Shown here: one piece after another, positions 57,304 through 64,000 of the stretch | Position numbering within the stretch: the first letter of the stretch is position 1 | Layout of the letters: the number at the start of each line of letters is the position of its first letter | NCBI GenBank assembly: GCA_030696345.1 | Contig: JAUYSK010000016.1 | Location: 496,001 to 560,000, forward strand | From: Azonexus sp. | GTDB lineage: Bacteria > Pseudomonadota > Gammaproteobacteria > Burkholderiales > Rhodocyclaceae | DNA: 64,000 nt | Direction of reading: 5' to 3' | The notes under the pieces: model-generated | The model's database searches: none | Seen by the model: only the letters and a program-made list of their open reading frames with translations | Told to the model about the DNA's origin: nothing | Translations under genes and position numbers: made by a program

Positions 57304-58464
57304 ATGAGCAGCCATCAACATGCCGTGCCGGTTCCGGTAGGCGGCAAGCTGTTCAATGCAGCCACCTTCGTTTGTGGCGTGCTGGTCGCCATCATGATCG
57401 CCATCCTCATCACCCGGTTTCTCTTCGGGCTGGGGGCGGTGACCAACCTCAATGACGGTTATCCATGGGGCATCTGGGTTGTCTTCGATGTTGTCATCGG
57501 TTCCGCCTTTGCCTGCGGCGGATTTTCCGTGGCCATGCTGGTCTATATCTTCAACAAGGGGGAATACCACCCGCTGGTCAGGCCGGCGCTGCTGGCCAGC
57601 CTGATGGGCTATACGCTGGCCGGGGTCGGGGTGATTTTTGACCTCGGTCGCTACTGGAATTTCTGGCACATTCTGTGGCCGACCTACGCCAACCCGAACT
57701 CGGTGATGTTCGAGGTGGCGGTTTGCATCACCGCCTATGTGCTGGTGATGTGGATCGAGTTTTCGCCGGTGTTCCTGGAAAAATGGGGCATGAAGGACGC
57801 GAAGAAGAAGCTGAACAAGGTACTTTTCTTCTTCATCGCCCTCGGCACCCTGCTGCCGATGATGCACCAGTCGTCGCTCGGTACCATGCTGGTGGTGATG
57901 GGCAGCCAGATCAATCCGCTCTGGCAGACACCGGTCCTGCCCCTGCTCTATCTGCTGACGGCCATTGTCATTGGTTATGGTGTGGTGCTCTTCGAGTCCT
58001 GTGTCGCTTCGTCGGCTTACCGGCGGCAGATCGAAGTGCATCTGCTGCAACCGATGGCGAAGATCATGCTGGGTACGCTGGCGGTCTATCTGGTGGTCCG
58101 GATTGGCGATCTGGTGATGCGTGGCGCCCTGAGCCATGCCATGAGCCCGAGCCTGGAAGCACTGGTCTTCTGGGTCGAAATGATCCTCTTTATGGCGCCC
58201 TTCGCGCTGATCGGTTCCACCAACGCCCGGCGCAATCCCGCCCGGCTGTTCTTGGCGGGCGTTGCGATCATGCTTGGCGGCATCTTCCTGCGGGTCAATG
58301 GTTTCCTGATCGGCTACGACACCGGGCCGGGCTGGAACTACTTCCCGTCGATTGCCGAAATGCTGGTCACCATCGGCATGTTCGCCACCGAAGTGCTTGG
58401 CTACATCATCATTACCCGCCGTTTCCCGGTTTTGCCCCGGGAAGACGTGTCTGCGGCCCACTGA
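57304..58464 (+). CDS. hybB: Hydrogenase 2 membrane subunit HybB (NrfD family)
   Basis: A 386-residue NrfD/PsrC-like integral membrane protein with about nine to ten hydrophobic segments (GVLVAIMIAILITRFLFGLGAV; DGYPWGIWVVFDVVIGSAFACGGF). It exchanges electrons with quinone and may conserve energy as in E. coli hydrogenase 2. Start MSSHQHAVPV at 57304, 1 nt after hybA stops. Confidence 0.95.
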   Translation: MSSHQHAVPVPVGGKLFNAATFVCGVLVAIMIAILITRFLFGLGAVTNLNDGYPWGIWVVFDVVIGSAFACGGFSVAMLVYIFNKGEYHPLVRPALLASLMGYTLAGVGVIFDLGRYWNFWHILWPTYANPNSVMFEVAVCITAYVLVMWIEFSPVFLEKWGMKDAKKKLNKVLFFFIALGTLLPMMHQSSLGTMLVVMGSQINPLWQTPVLPLLYLLTAIVIGYGVVLFESCVASSAYRRQIEVHLLQPMAKIMLGTLAVYLVVRIGDLVMRGALSHAMSPSLEALVFWVEMILFMAPFALIGSTNARRNPARLFLAGVAIMLGGIFLRVNGFLIGYDTGPGWNYFPSIAEMLVTIGMFATEVLGYIIITRRFPVLPREDVSAAH

Positions 58465-58485
58465 ATCAAGGGATAGGAGAGAAAA

Positions 58486-60198
58486 ATGTCTAAAAGAGTA
58501 ACCATTGATCCGGTCACCCGCATTGAGGGCCACCTGCGCGTCGACGTCGAAGTGGATGGCGGCAGGGTCAAGAAGGCCTGGGCCTCCGGCCAGATGTGGC
58601 GGGGCGTTGAGAACATCCTGATCGGTCGCGATCCGCGCGACGCCTGGGCGATCACCCAGCGTATCTGCGGCGTCTGCACCACCGTGCATGCGATGGCGTC
58701 GGTGCGTGCCGTCGAGAACGCGCTGCAACTGGAAATCCCGGTCAACGCCCAGTACATCCGCAACATGATCATGCTGGCCCATGCCGTGCATGACCATATC
58801 GTGCATTTCTACCACCTCTCGGCGCTCGATTGGGTCGACGTCGTTTCAGCCCTGAAGGCCGATCCGGAGAAGACGGCTAGCCTGGCACAGAGCCTGTCCA
58901 ACTGGAACGGCAACAGCAAGGCCGAATTCAAGAAGGTACAGGACCGGCTGACGGGCTTCGTCGGCACCGGCCAGCTCGGCATTTTCACCAACGGCTACTG
59001 GGGCCATCCGGCGATGAAGCTGACGCCGGAAGTGAACCTGCTGGCTGTCTCGCATTACCTGCAGGCATTGGAAGTGCAGCGTTACGCCAGCAAGATCGTC
59101 TCGGTGCTTGGTTCAAAATCGCCGCACATCCAGAACGTTGCGGTCGGTGGCGTTGCCAATGCGCTGTCGGTCGATTCGCAATCGGTGCTGACCATCGAAC
59201 GCCTGCTGGCGGTCAAGGAATGGATGTTGAAGCTGGAAGATTTCGTCAAGAACGTCTATCTGATCGACGTTGGCGCCATCGGCGGTTTCTACGCCGACTG
59301 GACGAAGTACGGCCGGGGCATTACTGACTACCTGTGTGTGCCGGATATTCCGCTCGACGGCAAAGGGGAAACGTTCGCCTTGCCCGGCGGTTACATCGAA
59401 GGCGGCAAGCTGGAGAGTTACAAGGCGATCACCAATTTCAACGACAAGTACTTCATCGATGGTGTTTCCGAGGCGGTCAAGCATTCCTGGTACGACTACG
59501 CCGGCGGCAACGACAAGTCGCTGCACCCGTACAAGGGCGAGACCAAGCCGAATTACACCGACTTCCAGGATGACGGCAAATACAGCTGGCTGAAGTCGCC
59601 GACCTTCTACGGCAAGCCAATGCAGGTCGGGCCGCTGCCGCGCGTGCTCAACATGCTGGCGGCCGGCCACGAGCCAACCAAGAAATACGCCACCGCGGCG
59701 CTTGATCTGGTCTCCAGCATTGCCGGTACCAAGGTTGGTGTCGATGCCCTGCATTCGACCATCGGCCGGCATGCGGCACGGGCTGTTGGCTGCGCAGTTC
59801 AGGTTGACGAGTTGCTCAAGCAATGGGATCTGCTGCTCGCCAACATGGCCAAGGGCGACCTCAAGACCTTCAACAAGCCGACCTTCCCCAAGGGCGAACA
59901 GATGGGGGTTGGCTTCCACGAGGCACCGCGCGGTGTGCTGTCGCACTGGGTGGTGATCGAGGACGGCAAGATCAAGAATTACCAGTGCGTCGTGCCGACC
60001 ACCTGGAATGCCGCGCCGCGGAACGAGAAGGATCAGCCGGGCGCTTACGAGGCCTGCCTGATCGATAATCCGGTGGCGGATCCTGAGAAGCCGCTGGAAG
60101 TGCTGCGCACGGTACACTCCTTCGACCCCTGCCTGGCCTGCGCCGTGCATGTGGTCGACAAGGAGAATAATCCGGTGGTTACGGTGACGGCAGTCTAG
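58486..60198 (+). CDS. hybC: [NiFe]-hydrogenase 2 large subunit
   Basis: The catalytic subunit, 570 residues. Ligand motifs: QRICGVCTTVHAMAS and [11 protein letters not shown]; the 14 residues after the histidine (VVDKENNPVVTVTAV region) form the extension removed by HybD. A shorter relative of HupL at 44509, and clearly a different clade. Followed by a terminator-like hairpin. Confidence 0.97.
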   Translation: MSKRVTIDPVTRIEGHLRVDVEVDGGRVKKAWASGQMWRGVENILIGRDPRDAWAITQRICGVCTTVHAMASVRAVENALQLEIPVNAQYIRNMIMLAHAVHDHIVHFYHLSALDWVDVVSALKADPEKTASLAQSLSNWNGNSKAEFKKVQDRLTGFVGTGQLGIFTNGYWGHPAMKLTPEVNLLAVSHYLQALEVQRYASKIVSVLGSKSPHIQNVAVGGVANALSVDSQSVLTIERLLAVKEWMLKLEDFVKNVYLIDVGAIGGFYADWTKYGRGITDYLCVPDIPLDGKGETFALPGGYIEGGKLESYKAITNFNDKYFIDGVSEAVKHSWYDYAGGNDKSLHPYKGETKPNYTDFQDDGKYSWLKSPTFYGKPMQVGPLPRVLNMLAAGHEPTKKYATAALDLVSSIAGTKVGVDALHSTIGRHAARAVGCAVQVDELLKQWDLLLANMAKGDLKTFNKPTFPKGEQMGVGFHEAPRGVLSHWVVIEDGKIKNYQCVVPTTWNAAPRNEKDQPGAYEACLIDNPVADPEKPLEVLRTVHSFDPCLACAVHVVDKENNPVVTVTAV

Positions 60199-60234
60199 TA
60201 GGATCGGGCTGTCAGGATCGAAGATCGAGTAAAA

Positions 60235-60264
60235 GCCCGGGGCGCCTTGGCGCCCCGGTTTTGT
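60235..60264 (+). terminator. Strong hairpin between hybC and hybD
   Basis: CCGGGGCGCC-TT-GGCGCCCCGG followed by TTTTGTTTTT. A ten-base-pair perfect stem in the 96-bp gap between structural and maturation genes, placed like the hairpin at 47158 in the hup operon. Confidence 0.88.
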
Positions 60265-60294
60265 TTTTAACGGGCGGCTAACTGTAACCATCAA

Positions 60295-60777
60295 ATGACT
60301 AGAATCGTAGTTCTGGGTATTGGCAATATCCTTCTCACTGATGAAGGTGTGGGGGTGCGGGTGATTGAGGCGCTGGAGCAGGCTTACGAACTGCCGCCGG
60401 AAGTCGAGGTGATCGACGGTGGCACCTGCGGCATGGAAATGCTCGAACAGCTTGAGGATCTCGACGGCTTGGTCGTGGTCGATTGCGTGCGCTGCGGTCA
60501 ACCGCCTGCAACGCCGGTTTTGCTCAAGGACGAAGATGTGCCGGTTTTTTTCAAGACCAAGCTATCGCCACATCAGGTCAGTCTGTCGGATGTTCTGGCC
60601 AGTCTCGAATTTACCGGTCGTGCCCCGAAATCCACGGCCATCATCGGCATGCAGCCAGTCAGCATGTCGCTCGGTATGGAGCTCTCGCCGGAGGTGGCGG
60701 CTCGCCTACCGGAGTTGCTTGAGATGACGCTGGCCGAGCTGCGCTTGCTGGGCATTGAAGCTAAGGCTCGTCACTGA
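60295..60777 (+). CDS. hybD: Hydrogenase 2 maturation endopeptidase HybD
   Basis: A 160-residue HybD protease for HybC. Motifs: VLGIGNILLTDEGVGVRVIEAL, VIDGGTCGMEMLEQLEDLDGLVVVDCVR and KLSPHQVSLSDVLASLEFTG contain the Glu, Asp and His nickel ligands. Its stop shares the A of TGA with the next ATG. Confidence 0.94.
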   Translation: MTRIVVLGIGNILLTDEGVGVRVIEALEQAYELPPEVEVIDGGTCGMEMLEQLEDLDGLVVVDCVRCGQPPATPVLLKDEDVPVFFKTKLSPHQVSLSDVLASLEFTGRAPKSTAIIGMQPVSMSLGMELSPEVAARLPELLEMTLAELRLLGIEAKARH

Positions 60778-61067
60778 TGTGCCTGTCAATACCGAAACGC
60801 ATTGTCGAATGGGAAGGTGCCGGAGAAAATGCCGGCGATTTCGCCTGGGTTGAACGTGACGGCGAGCGCGAACGGATCAACATGATGCTGATCGGCCCGC
60901 AAGCAGTGGGTACCTGGGTATTGACCTCGCTGGGCCTGGCCCGGGAGGTTGTCGAAGACGACCAGCTGGCGCTGATCGAGGATGCGCTTTCGGCGCTGGC
61001 CGCCTCGCTGGAGGGTGATTTCGACCCGAGCCGGCATTTTCAGGATTTGAATCACCCGCATGACTGA
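60777..61067 (+). CDS. hybG: HypC/HybG-family chaperone
   Basis: A 96-residue HypC-type protein beginning MCLSIPKRIVEWEG, with GPQAVGTWVLTSLGLARE. By position it is probably the HybC-specific version (like E. coli HybG). It overlaps hybE by 8 nt. Confidence 0.88.
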   Translation: MCLSIPKRIVEWEGAGENAGDFAWVERDGERERINMMLIGPQAVGTWVLTSLGLAREVVEDDQLALIEDALSALAASLEGDFDPSRHFQDLNHPHD

Positions 61068-61611
61068 ACGCATCCGCACCCCTGCCCTGGCGCCGCCGCC
61101 GGTCCGTCTTGCCGTAGCGCGTGATGAAGATCCGACAGCCTTTCTCGAGGCGCACTACCGCCATGTCTGGCAAACGCGCATGCACGACATGCCTTTTGTC
61201 AATGCCGCCCTGGCGGTCGAAGCCATCGGCTTTGCCCGTTTCGAGGGCGACTGGCTGGGCGTCGTCATTACGCCGTGGTTCCTGAACCTGCTGCTGATTT
61301 CCGGCGGCGGCCAGTTGTGGGGCGATATTCCGGCTGGCGAGCGACGCTATCTGAACCTGCCTTGCGGCACATTGCAGTTTCTGGCTGACGATGACCCTGA
61401 TATTGGGCCCTACCAGTATTGCCCGCTGATTGCACCGGTCAGCAATCTTGCCGATATGGCGACGGCGCGCCAGGCGGCCACGGATGCGCTGGAGGCCGTG
61501 TTTGGCAAGCCGGCAGCACCGCCGCCGGATTCTGCATTGCCAGACGAGCCGGCTAAAGCCACCGTTTCCCGGCGTGCATTTTTTCAGCGATTGGCGGGCA
61601 AGCGGAATTGA
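61060..61611 (+). CDS. hybE: Hydrogenase chaperone HybE
   Basis: A 183-residue HybE: MHDMPFVNAALAVEAIGFARF, WLGVVITPWFLNLLLISGGG, LNLPCGTLQFLADDDPDIGPYQYCPLIAPV. It ends SRRAFFQRLAGKRN, resembling a Tat motif; the paralogue HupJ at 49800 ends in a similar way. In E. coli HybE is proposed to proofread HybO export. Confidence 0.92.
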   Translation: MTERIRTPALAPPPVRLAVARDEDPTAFLEAHYRHVWQTRMHDMPFVNAALAVEAIGFARFEGDWLGVVITPWFLNLLLISGGGQLWGDIPAGERRYLNLPCGTLQFLADDDPDIGPYQYCPLIAPVSNLADMATARQAATDALEAVFGKPAAPPPDSALPDEPAKATVSRRAFFQRLAGKRN

Positions 61612-61663
61612 ATTCCGGCAGGTAGTATCTGTCCTAGAAAAAGCAAGTTGAGGAGTCACTCCG

Positions 61664-61912
61664 ATGTGTCTGGCAATTCCCGCGCAAGTTGTCGAACTGC
61701 GCGACAACGACAATGCGCTGGTCGATCTGGCCGGGGTCAAGAAAGAAATTTCGCTGGCGCTGGTCGAAGGCGTGGTGGTGGGCGACTACGTGATCGTCCA
61801 TGTTGGCTACGCGCTGAACCGACTCGATCCCGTAGAAGCCGAGAAAACCCTGAAACTGTTCGCCGAAATGGGTGAGCTGATGCAGGGTGACGACGACACT
61901 ACGCTCCACTGA
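61664..61912 (+). CDS. hypC: HypC maturation chaperone
   Basis: An 82-residue HypC beginning MCLAIPAQVVEL, with the essential Cys2; LVEGVVVGDYVIVHVGYALNRLDPVEAEKTL follows. Compact and next to hypD, with which it forms the Fe(CN)2CO assembly complex, so it is the general-purpose one of the three. GAGGAG ribosome binding site. One-base overlap with hypD. Confidence 0.95.
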   Translation: MCLAIPAQVVELRDNDNALVDLAGVKKEISLALVEGVVVGDYVIVHVGYALNRLDPVEAEKTLKLFAEMGELMQGDDDTTLH

Positions 61913-63039
61913 TGAAGTACATCGACGAATTTCGCGACGGCGAGGTCGCCAAGGGCCTTGCCGAATCCATTCGCCGCGAGGCAAACCCCGAGCGCACTTA
62001 CCATTTCATGGAGTTTTGCGGCGGCCACACGCACGCCATTTCGCGCTACGGCGTTTCCGACCTGCTGCCGGGCAATGTCAGGATGATTCACGGCCCGGGC
62101 TGCCCGGTGTGCGTGCTGCCGATTGGCCGCGTCGATCAGGCAATCCGGCTGGCGCTGGAACAAGGGGTGATGCTCTGCACCTACGGTGACTGCTTGCGCG
62201 TGCCGGCTTCCGATGGCCTGTCGCTGCTCAAGGCCAAGGCTAGGGGTGGCGACATCCGCATGGTTTATTCCAGTGCCGATGCCGTGACCTTGGCGCAAAA
62301 GAATCCGGACAAGCAGGTTGTCTTCTTCGCTATCGGTTTCGAAACGACAACGCCGCCAACGGCAGTGGCGATCAAGCAGGCTGCCGCCCTGGGGCTGAAG
62401 AATTTTTCTGTGCTCTGTTGCCACGTGCTCACTCCTTCGGCCATTTCGAGCATTCTCGAATCGCCGGAAGTGCGCCAGTGGGGCACCGTGCCGCTCGATG
62501 GTTTCATCGGCCCGGCACATGTGTCGACCATCATCGGTAGCCGGCCCTACGAGTTTTTCGCCGAGGAATACCGCAAGCCGGTGGTCATCGCCGGCTTCGA
62601 ACCACTGGACGTGATGCAGGCGATCCGGATGCTGATCCGGCAGGTCAATGAAGGTCGCGCCGAGGTTGAAAATGAGTTCTCAAGGGCAGTCGACCGCGAC
62701 GGTAACAAAAAGGCGCAGCAACTGGTCGCCGAGGTGTTCGAGATGAGGAAAAATTTCGAATGGCGCGGTTTGAACGTACTTCCGTACTCGGCGCTGCGCA
62801 TTCGCAGCCAGTTCGCCGAATTTGACGCCGAAAAGCGCTTTCCGCTTGAGTATCAATCGGTTCCCGATCATAAGGCCTGCGAATGTGGCGCCATCCTGCG
62901 TGGCGTCAAGCGGCCGCAGGACTGCAAGATTTTCGGTACGGTCTGCACGCCGGAAAATCCGATTGGTTCCTGCATGGTCAGTTCCGAAGGCGCTTGCGCA
63001 GCTCACTACACCTACGGTCGCTACAAGGATGTCGCGTGA
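61912..63039 (+). CDS. hypD: Iron-cyanide-CO assembly protein HypD
   Basis: A 375-residue [4Fe-4S] protein. Motifs: FMEFCGGHTHAISRYGV, HGPGCPVCVLPIGRVDQAI, CTYGDCLRVP, FFAIGFETTTPPTA, and the C-terminal cluster cysteines (CECGAILRG, CKIFGTVCTPENPIGSCMVSSEGAC). It binds iron with HypC and receives the CN groups from HypE. Confidence 0.97.
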   Translation: MKYIDEFRDGEVAKGLAESIRREANPERTYHFMEFCGGHTHAISRYGVSDLLPGNVRMIHGPGCPVCVLPIGRVDQAIRLALEQGVMLCTYGDCLRVPASDGLSLLKAKARGGDIRMVYSSADAVTLAQKNPDKQVVFFAIGFETTTPPTAVAIKQAAALGLKNFSVLCCHVLTPSAISSILESPEVRQWGTVPLDGFIGPAHVSTIIGSRPYEFFAEEYRKPVVIAGFEPLDVMQAIRMLIRQVNEGRAEVENEFSRAVDRDGNKKAQQLVAEVFEMRKNFEWRGLNVLPYSALRIRSQFAEFDAEKRFPLEYQSVPDHKACECGAILRGVKRPQDCKIFGTVCTPENPIGSCMVSSEGACAAHYTYGRYKDVA

Positions 63040-63578
63040 GCTTTGACGAGTCGCTCAGCGATGCCGGCTGGAAGCCGCTGCGGCCAGTGGCTGTCTATGC
63101 TGTTGGGGCAGCCAGCGCACTTCTGCTGGCCATCCATGCGGTGTCGGCCGAGGGTTGGATTCCTCTGGTCGATAGCGCCAATCTGGCTTTGCACGAAGCC
63201 GGGCACCCCATTATTGGCTTGTTCAGCAACCAACTGATGGTTTATGGCGGCACGATTTTCCAGCTGCTCTTTCCTGCGCTGGTCGTTGTGCATTTTGTCC
63301 GCGAACGGGATGCAGTCGGGGCGGCGACAGGCGGCGTCTGGCTGGGTGAAAACCTGCTCAACATTGCTCGTTACATGGCCGATGCGCGAGAGCAGGTTTT
63401 GCCACTGGTTGGTGGCGGCGAGCACGACTGGACGGAAATATTCTCGCGCTGGGGAGTCTTGAGTCGCGATGTCCGCATCGCCGGCTTCACGCTCTGGCTG
63501 GGCTATGCACTGATGCTTGGTGTGGTGGTCTGGCTTTGGCGGCGTTTCAAAGAACAGCAAACAATGGAGGCGATGTGA
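63036..63578 (+). CDS. Membrane protein with HExxH motif between hypD and hypE
   Basis: A 180-residue protein of no family I can name with confidence. HEAGH lies at residues 53-57, followed by a hydrophobic segment (LMVYGGTIFQLLFPALVVVHFV), a polar region with ENLLNIARYMADAREQVLPLVGG and EHDW, and a last TM (WLGYALMLGVVVWLWRRF). The first TM is at 18-38. HExxH plus a later acidic or histidine motif fits a zinc site, as in M50-like membrane peptidases. GTG start overlaps the hypD stop; its stop overlaps the hypE GTG start. Function unknown; a link to hydrogenase maturation is inferred from position. Confidence 0.8.
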   Translation: MSFDESLSDAGWKPLRPVAVYAVGAASALLLAIHAVSAEGWIPLVDSANLALHEAGHPIIGLFSNQLMVYGGTIFQLLFPALVVVHFVRERDAVGAATGGVWLGENLLNIARYMADAREQVLPLVGGGEHDWTEIFSRWGVLSRDVRIAGFTLWLGYALMLGVVVWLWRRFKEQQTMEAM

Positions 63579-64000
63579 GCGAAGGCAAGGTACGCGCCGG
63601 TTATGTCCGGTCGCTCGATATCAAGCACGGCCAGGTTGATATGGCGCATGGCTCGGGTGGCCGAGCAATGGCGCAACTGATCGAGGAACTGTTCGCGAAG
63701 CACCTCGGCAACGAATATCTGGCGCAAGGCGATGATGGTGCGCTGTTGCCGGCGCAGGGCGCGGGCAAATTGGTGATGGCGACCGACTCGCATGTGGTGT
63801 CGCCGCTGTTTTTTCCTGGCGGCGATATTGGCTGCCTTTCGGTGCACGGCACGATCAACGACGTGGCGGTGATGGGGGCCAAACCCTTGTGGTTGTCGGC
63901 AGGCTTCATCCTGGAAGAGGGCTTTAAGCTCGCCGATCTGGCGCTTATCGTGCAGAGTATGGCGAATGCCGCCAAAGCAGCGGGCGTGCCGATTGTCACG
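63575..64000 (+). CDS. hypE: HypE (carbamoyl dehydratase), 3' end beyond window
   Basis: 142 residues of the N-terminal half are visible. The PurM-like motifs are intact: VDMAHGSGGRAMAQLIEELF, DDGALLP, MATDSHVVSPLFFPGGDIGCLSVHGTINDVAVMGAKP. HypE dehydrates the carboxamide from HypF to the cyanide ligand. The C-terminal cysteine is outside the window. GTG start overlaps the upstream stop. Confidence 0.95.
   Translation, partial: MSEGKVRAGYVRSLDIKHGQVDMAHGSGGRAMAQLIEELFAKHLGNEYLAQGDDGALLPAQGAGKLVMATDSHVVSPLFFPGGDIGCLSVHGTINDVAVMGAKPLWLSAGFILEEGFKLADLALIVQSMANAAKAAGVPIVT

Noticed and set aside
57214..58815. 533-residue frame on the minus strand
   Set aside because: Runs antisense across hybB and the start of hybC; low-complexity His/Asp/Gln content, no motifs.

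Overview
The window looks like chromosome of a facultatively respiring betaproteobacterium, most probably of the Rhodocyclales (Dechloromonas/Azonexus-like). This is inferred from gene content and protein style, not from a search. It carries a complete cytochrome c maturation operon, B12-dependent propionate metabolism, acetate uptake, FNR-type and sigma-54-type promoter motifs, and two complete uptake [NiFe]-hydrogenase systems.

Layout. 1-2.6 kb: a branched-chain amino acid type ABC transporter (LivH permease cut by the window edge, periplasmic binding protein) with a REP-flanked GIY-YIG gene between the two. 2.7-9.2 kb: queC, a YeeE/YedE sulfur transporter, a small membrane protein with a coupled receiver-domain fragment, selO, a yidD-like gene, an intact IS3-family element and a Tim44-like gene. 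9.3-15.1 kb: a minus-strand B12 uptake and synthesis operon (btuB-btuC-btuD-cobO-cobB) behind a cobalamin riboswitch. 15.2-18.4 kb: zapB-like, zapA, 6S RNA, then META, EVE and TauE genes with overlapping ends, and an enoyl-CoA hydratase. 18.5-20.6 kb: DUF485-actP behind an FNR-like site. 20.7-28.3 kb: a divergent GntR regulator and the propionyl-CoA to succinyl-CoA genes (mutase, MeaB GTPase, both carboxylase subunits). 28.3-31.4 kb: an unknown 511-residue protein, a DHH phosphoesterase and napF. 31.4-38.0 kb: ccmABCDEFGHI on the minus strand, most neighbours overlapping. 38.1-43.2 kb: a 1669-residue CBS/PAS/GAF/GGDEF/EAL/CZB signalling protein.

43.3-64.0 kb is the hydrogenase region, all on the plus strand. 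Hydrogenase 1 (hupSLC, then hupD-F-G-H-I-J-K, hypA-B-F) has a small subunit with both extra cysteines of oxygen-tolerant membrane-bound hydrogenases, and starts behind a perfect FNR box and a consensus sigma-54 promoter. Hydrogenase 2 (hybO-A-B-C, then hybD, hypC, hybE, hypC, hypD, an unannotated membrane HExxH protein, hypE) has the standard small subunit with glycines at those positions and its own sigma-54-like promoter. In both operons a strong hairpin separates the structural genes from the endopeptidase and maturation genes. HypA, B, F, D and E occur once and probably serve both enzymes, while HypC-like, HybE-like and endopeptidase proteins are duplicated. The c-type cytochrome operon and the B12 operon connect functionally with respiration and with methylmalonyl-CoA mutase.

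The most interesting undescribed items are the HExxH membrane protein between hypD and hypE, the Tat-like twin-arginine tails on both HybE-family chaperones, a 153-bp palindromic MITE-like element in the hup operon whose end supplies a ribosome binding site, and an IS that separates a gene from its terminator.
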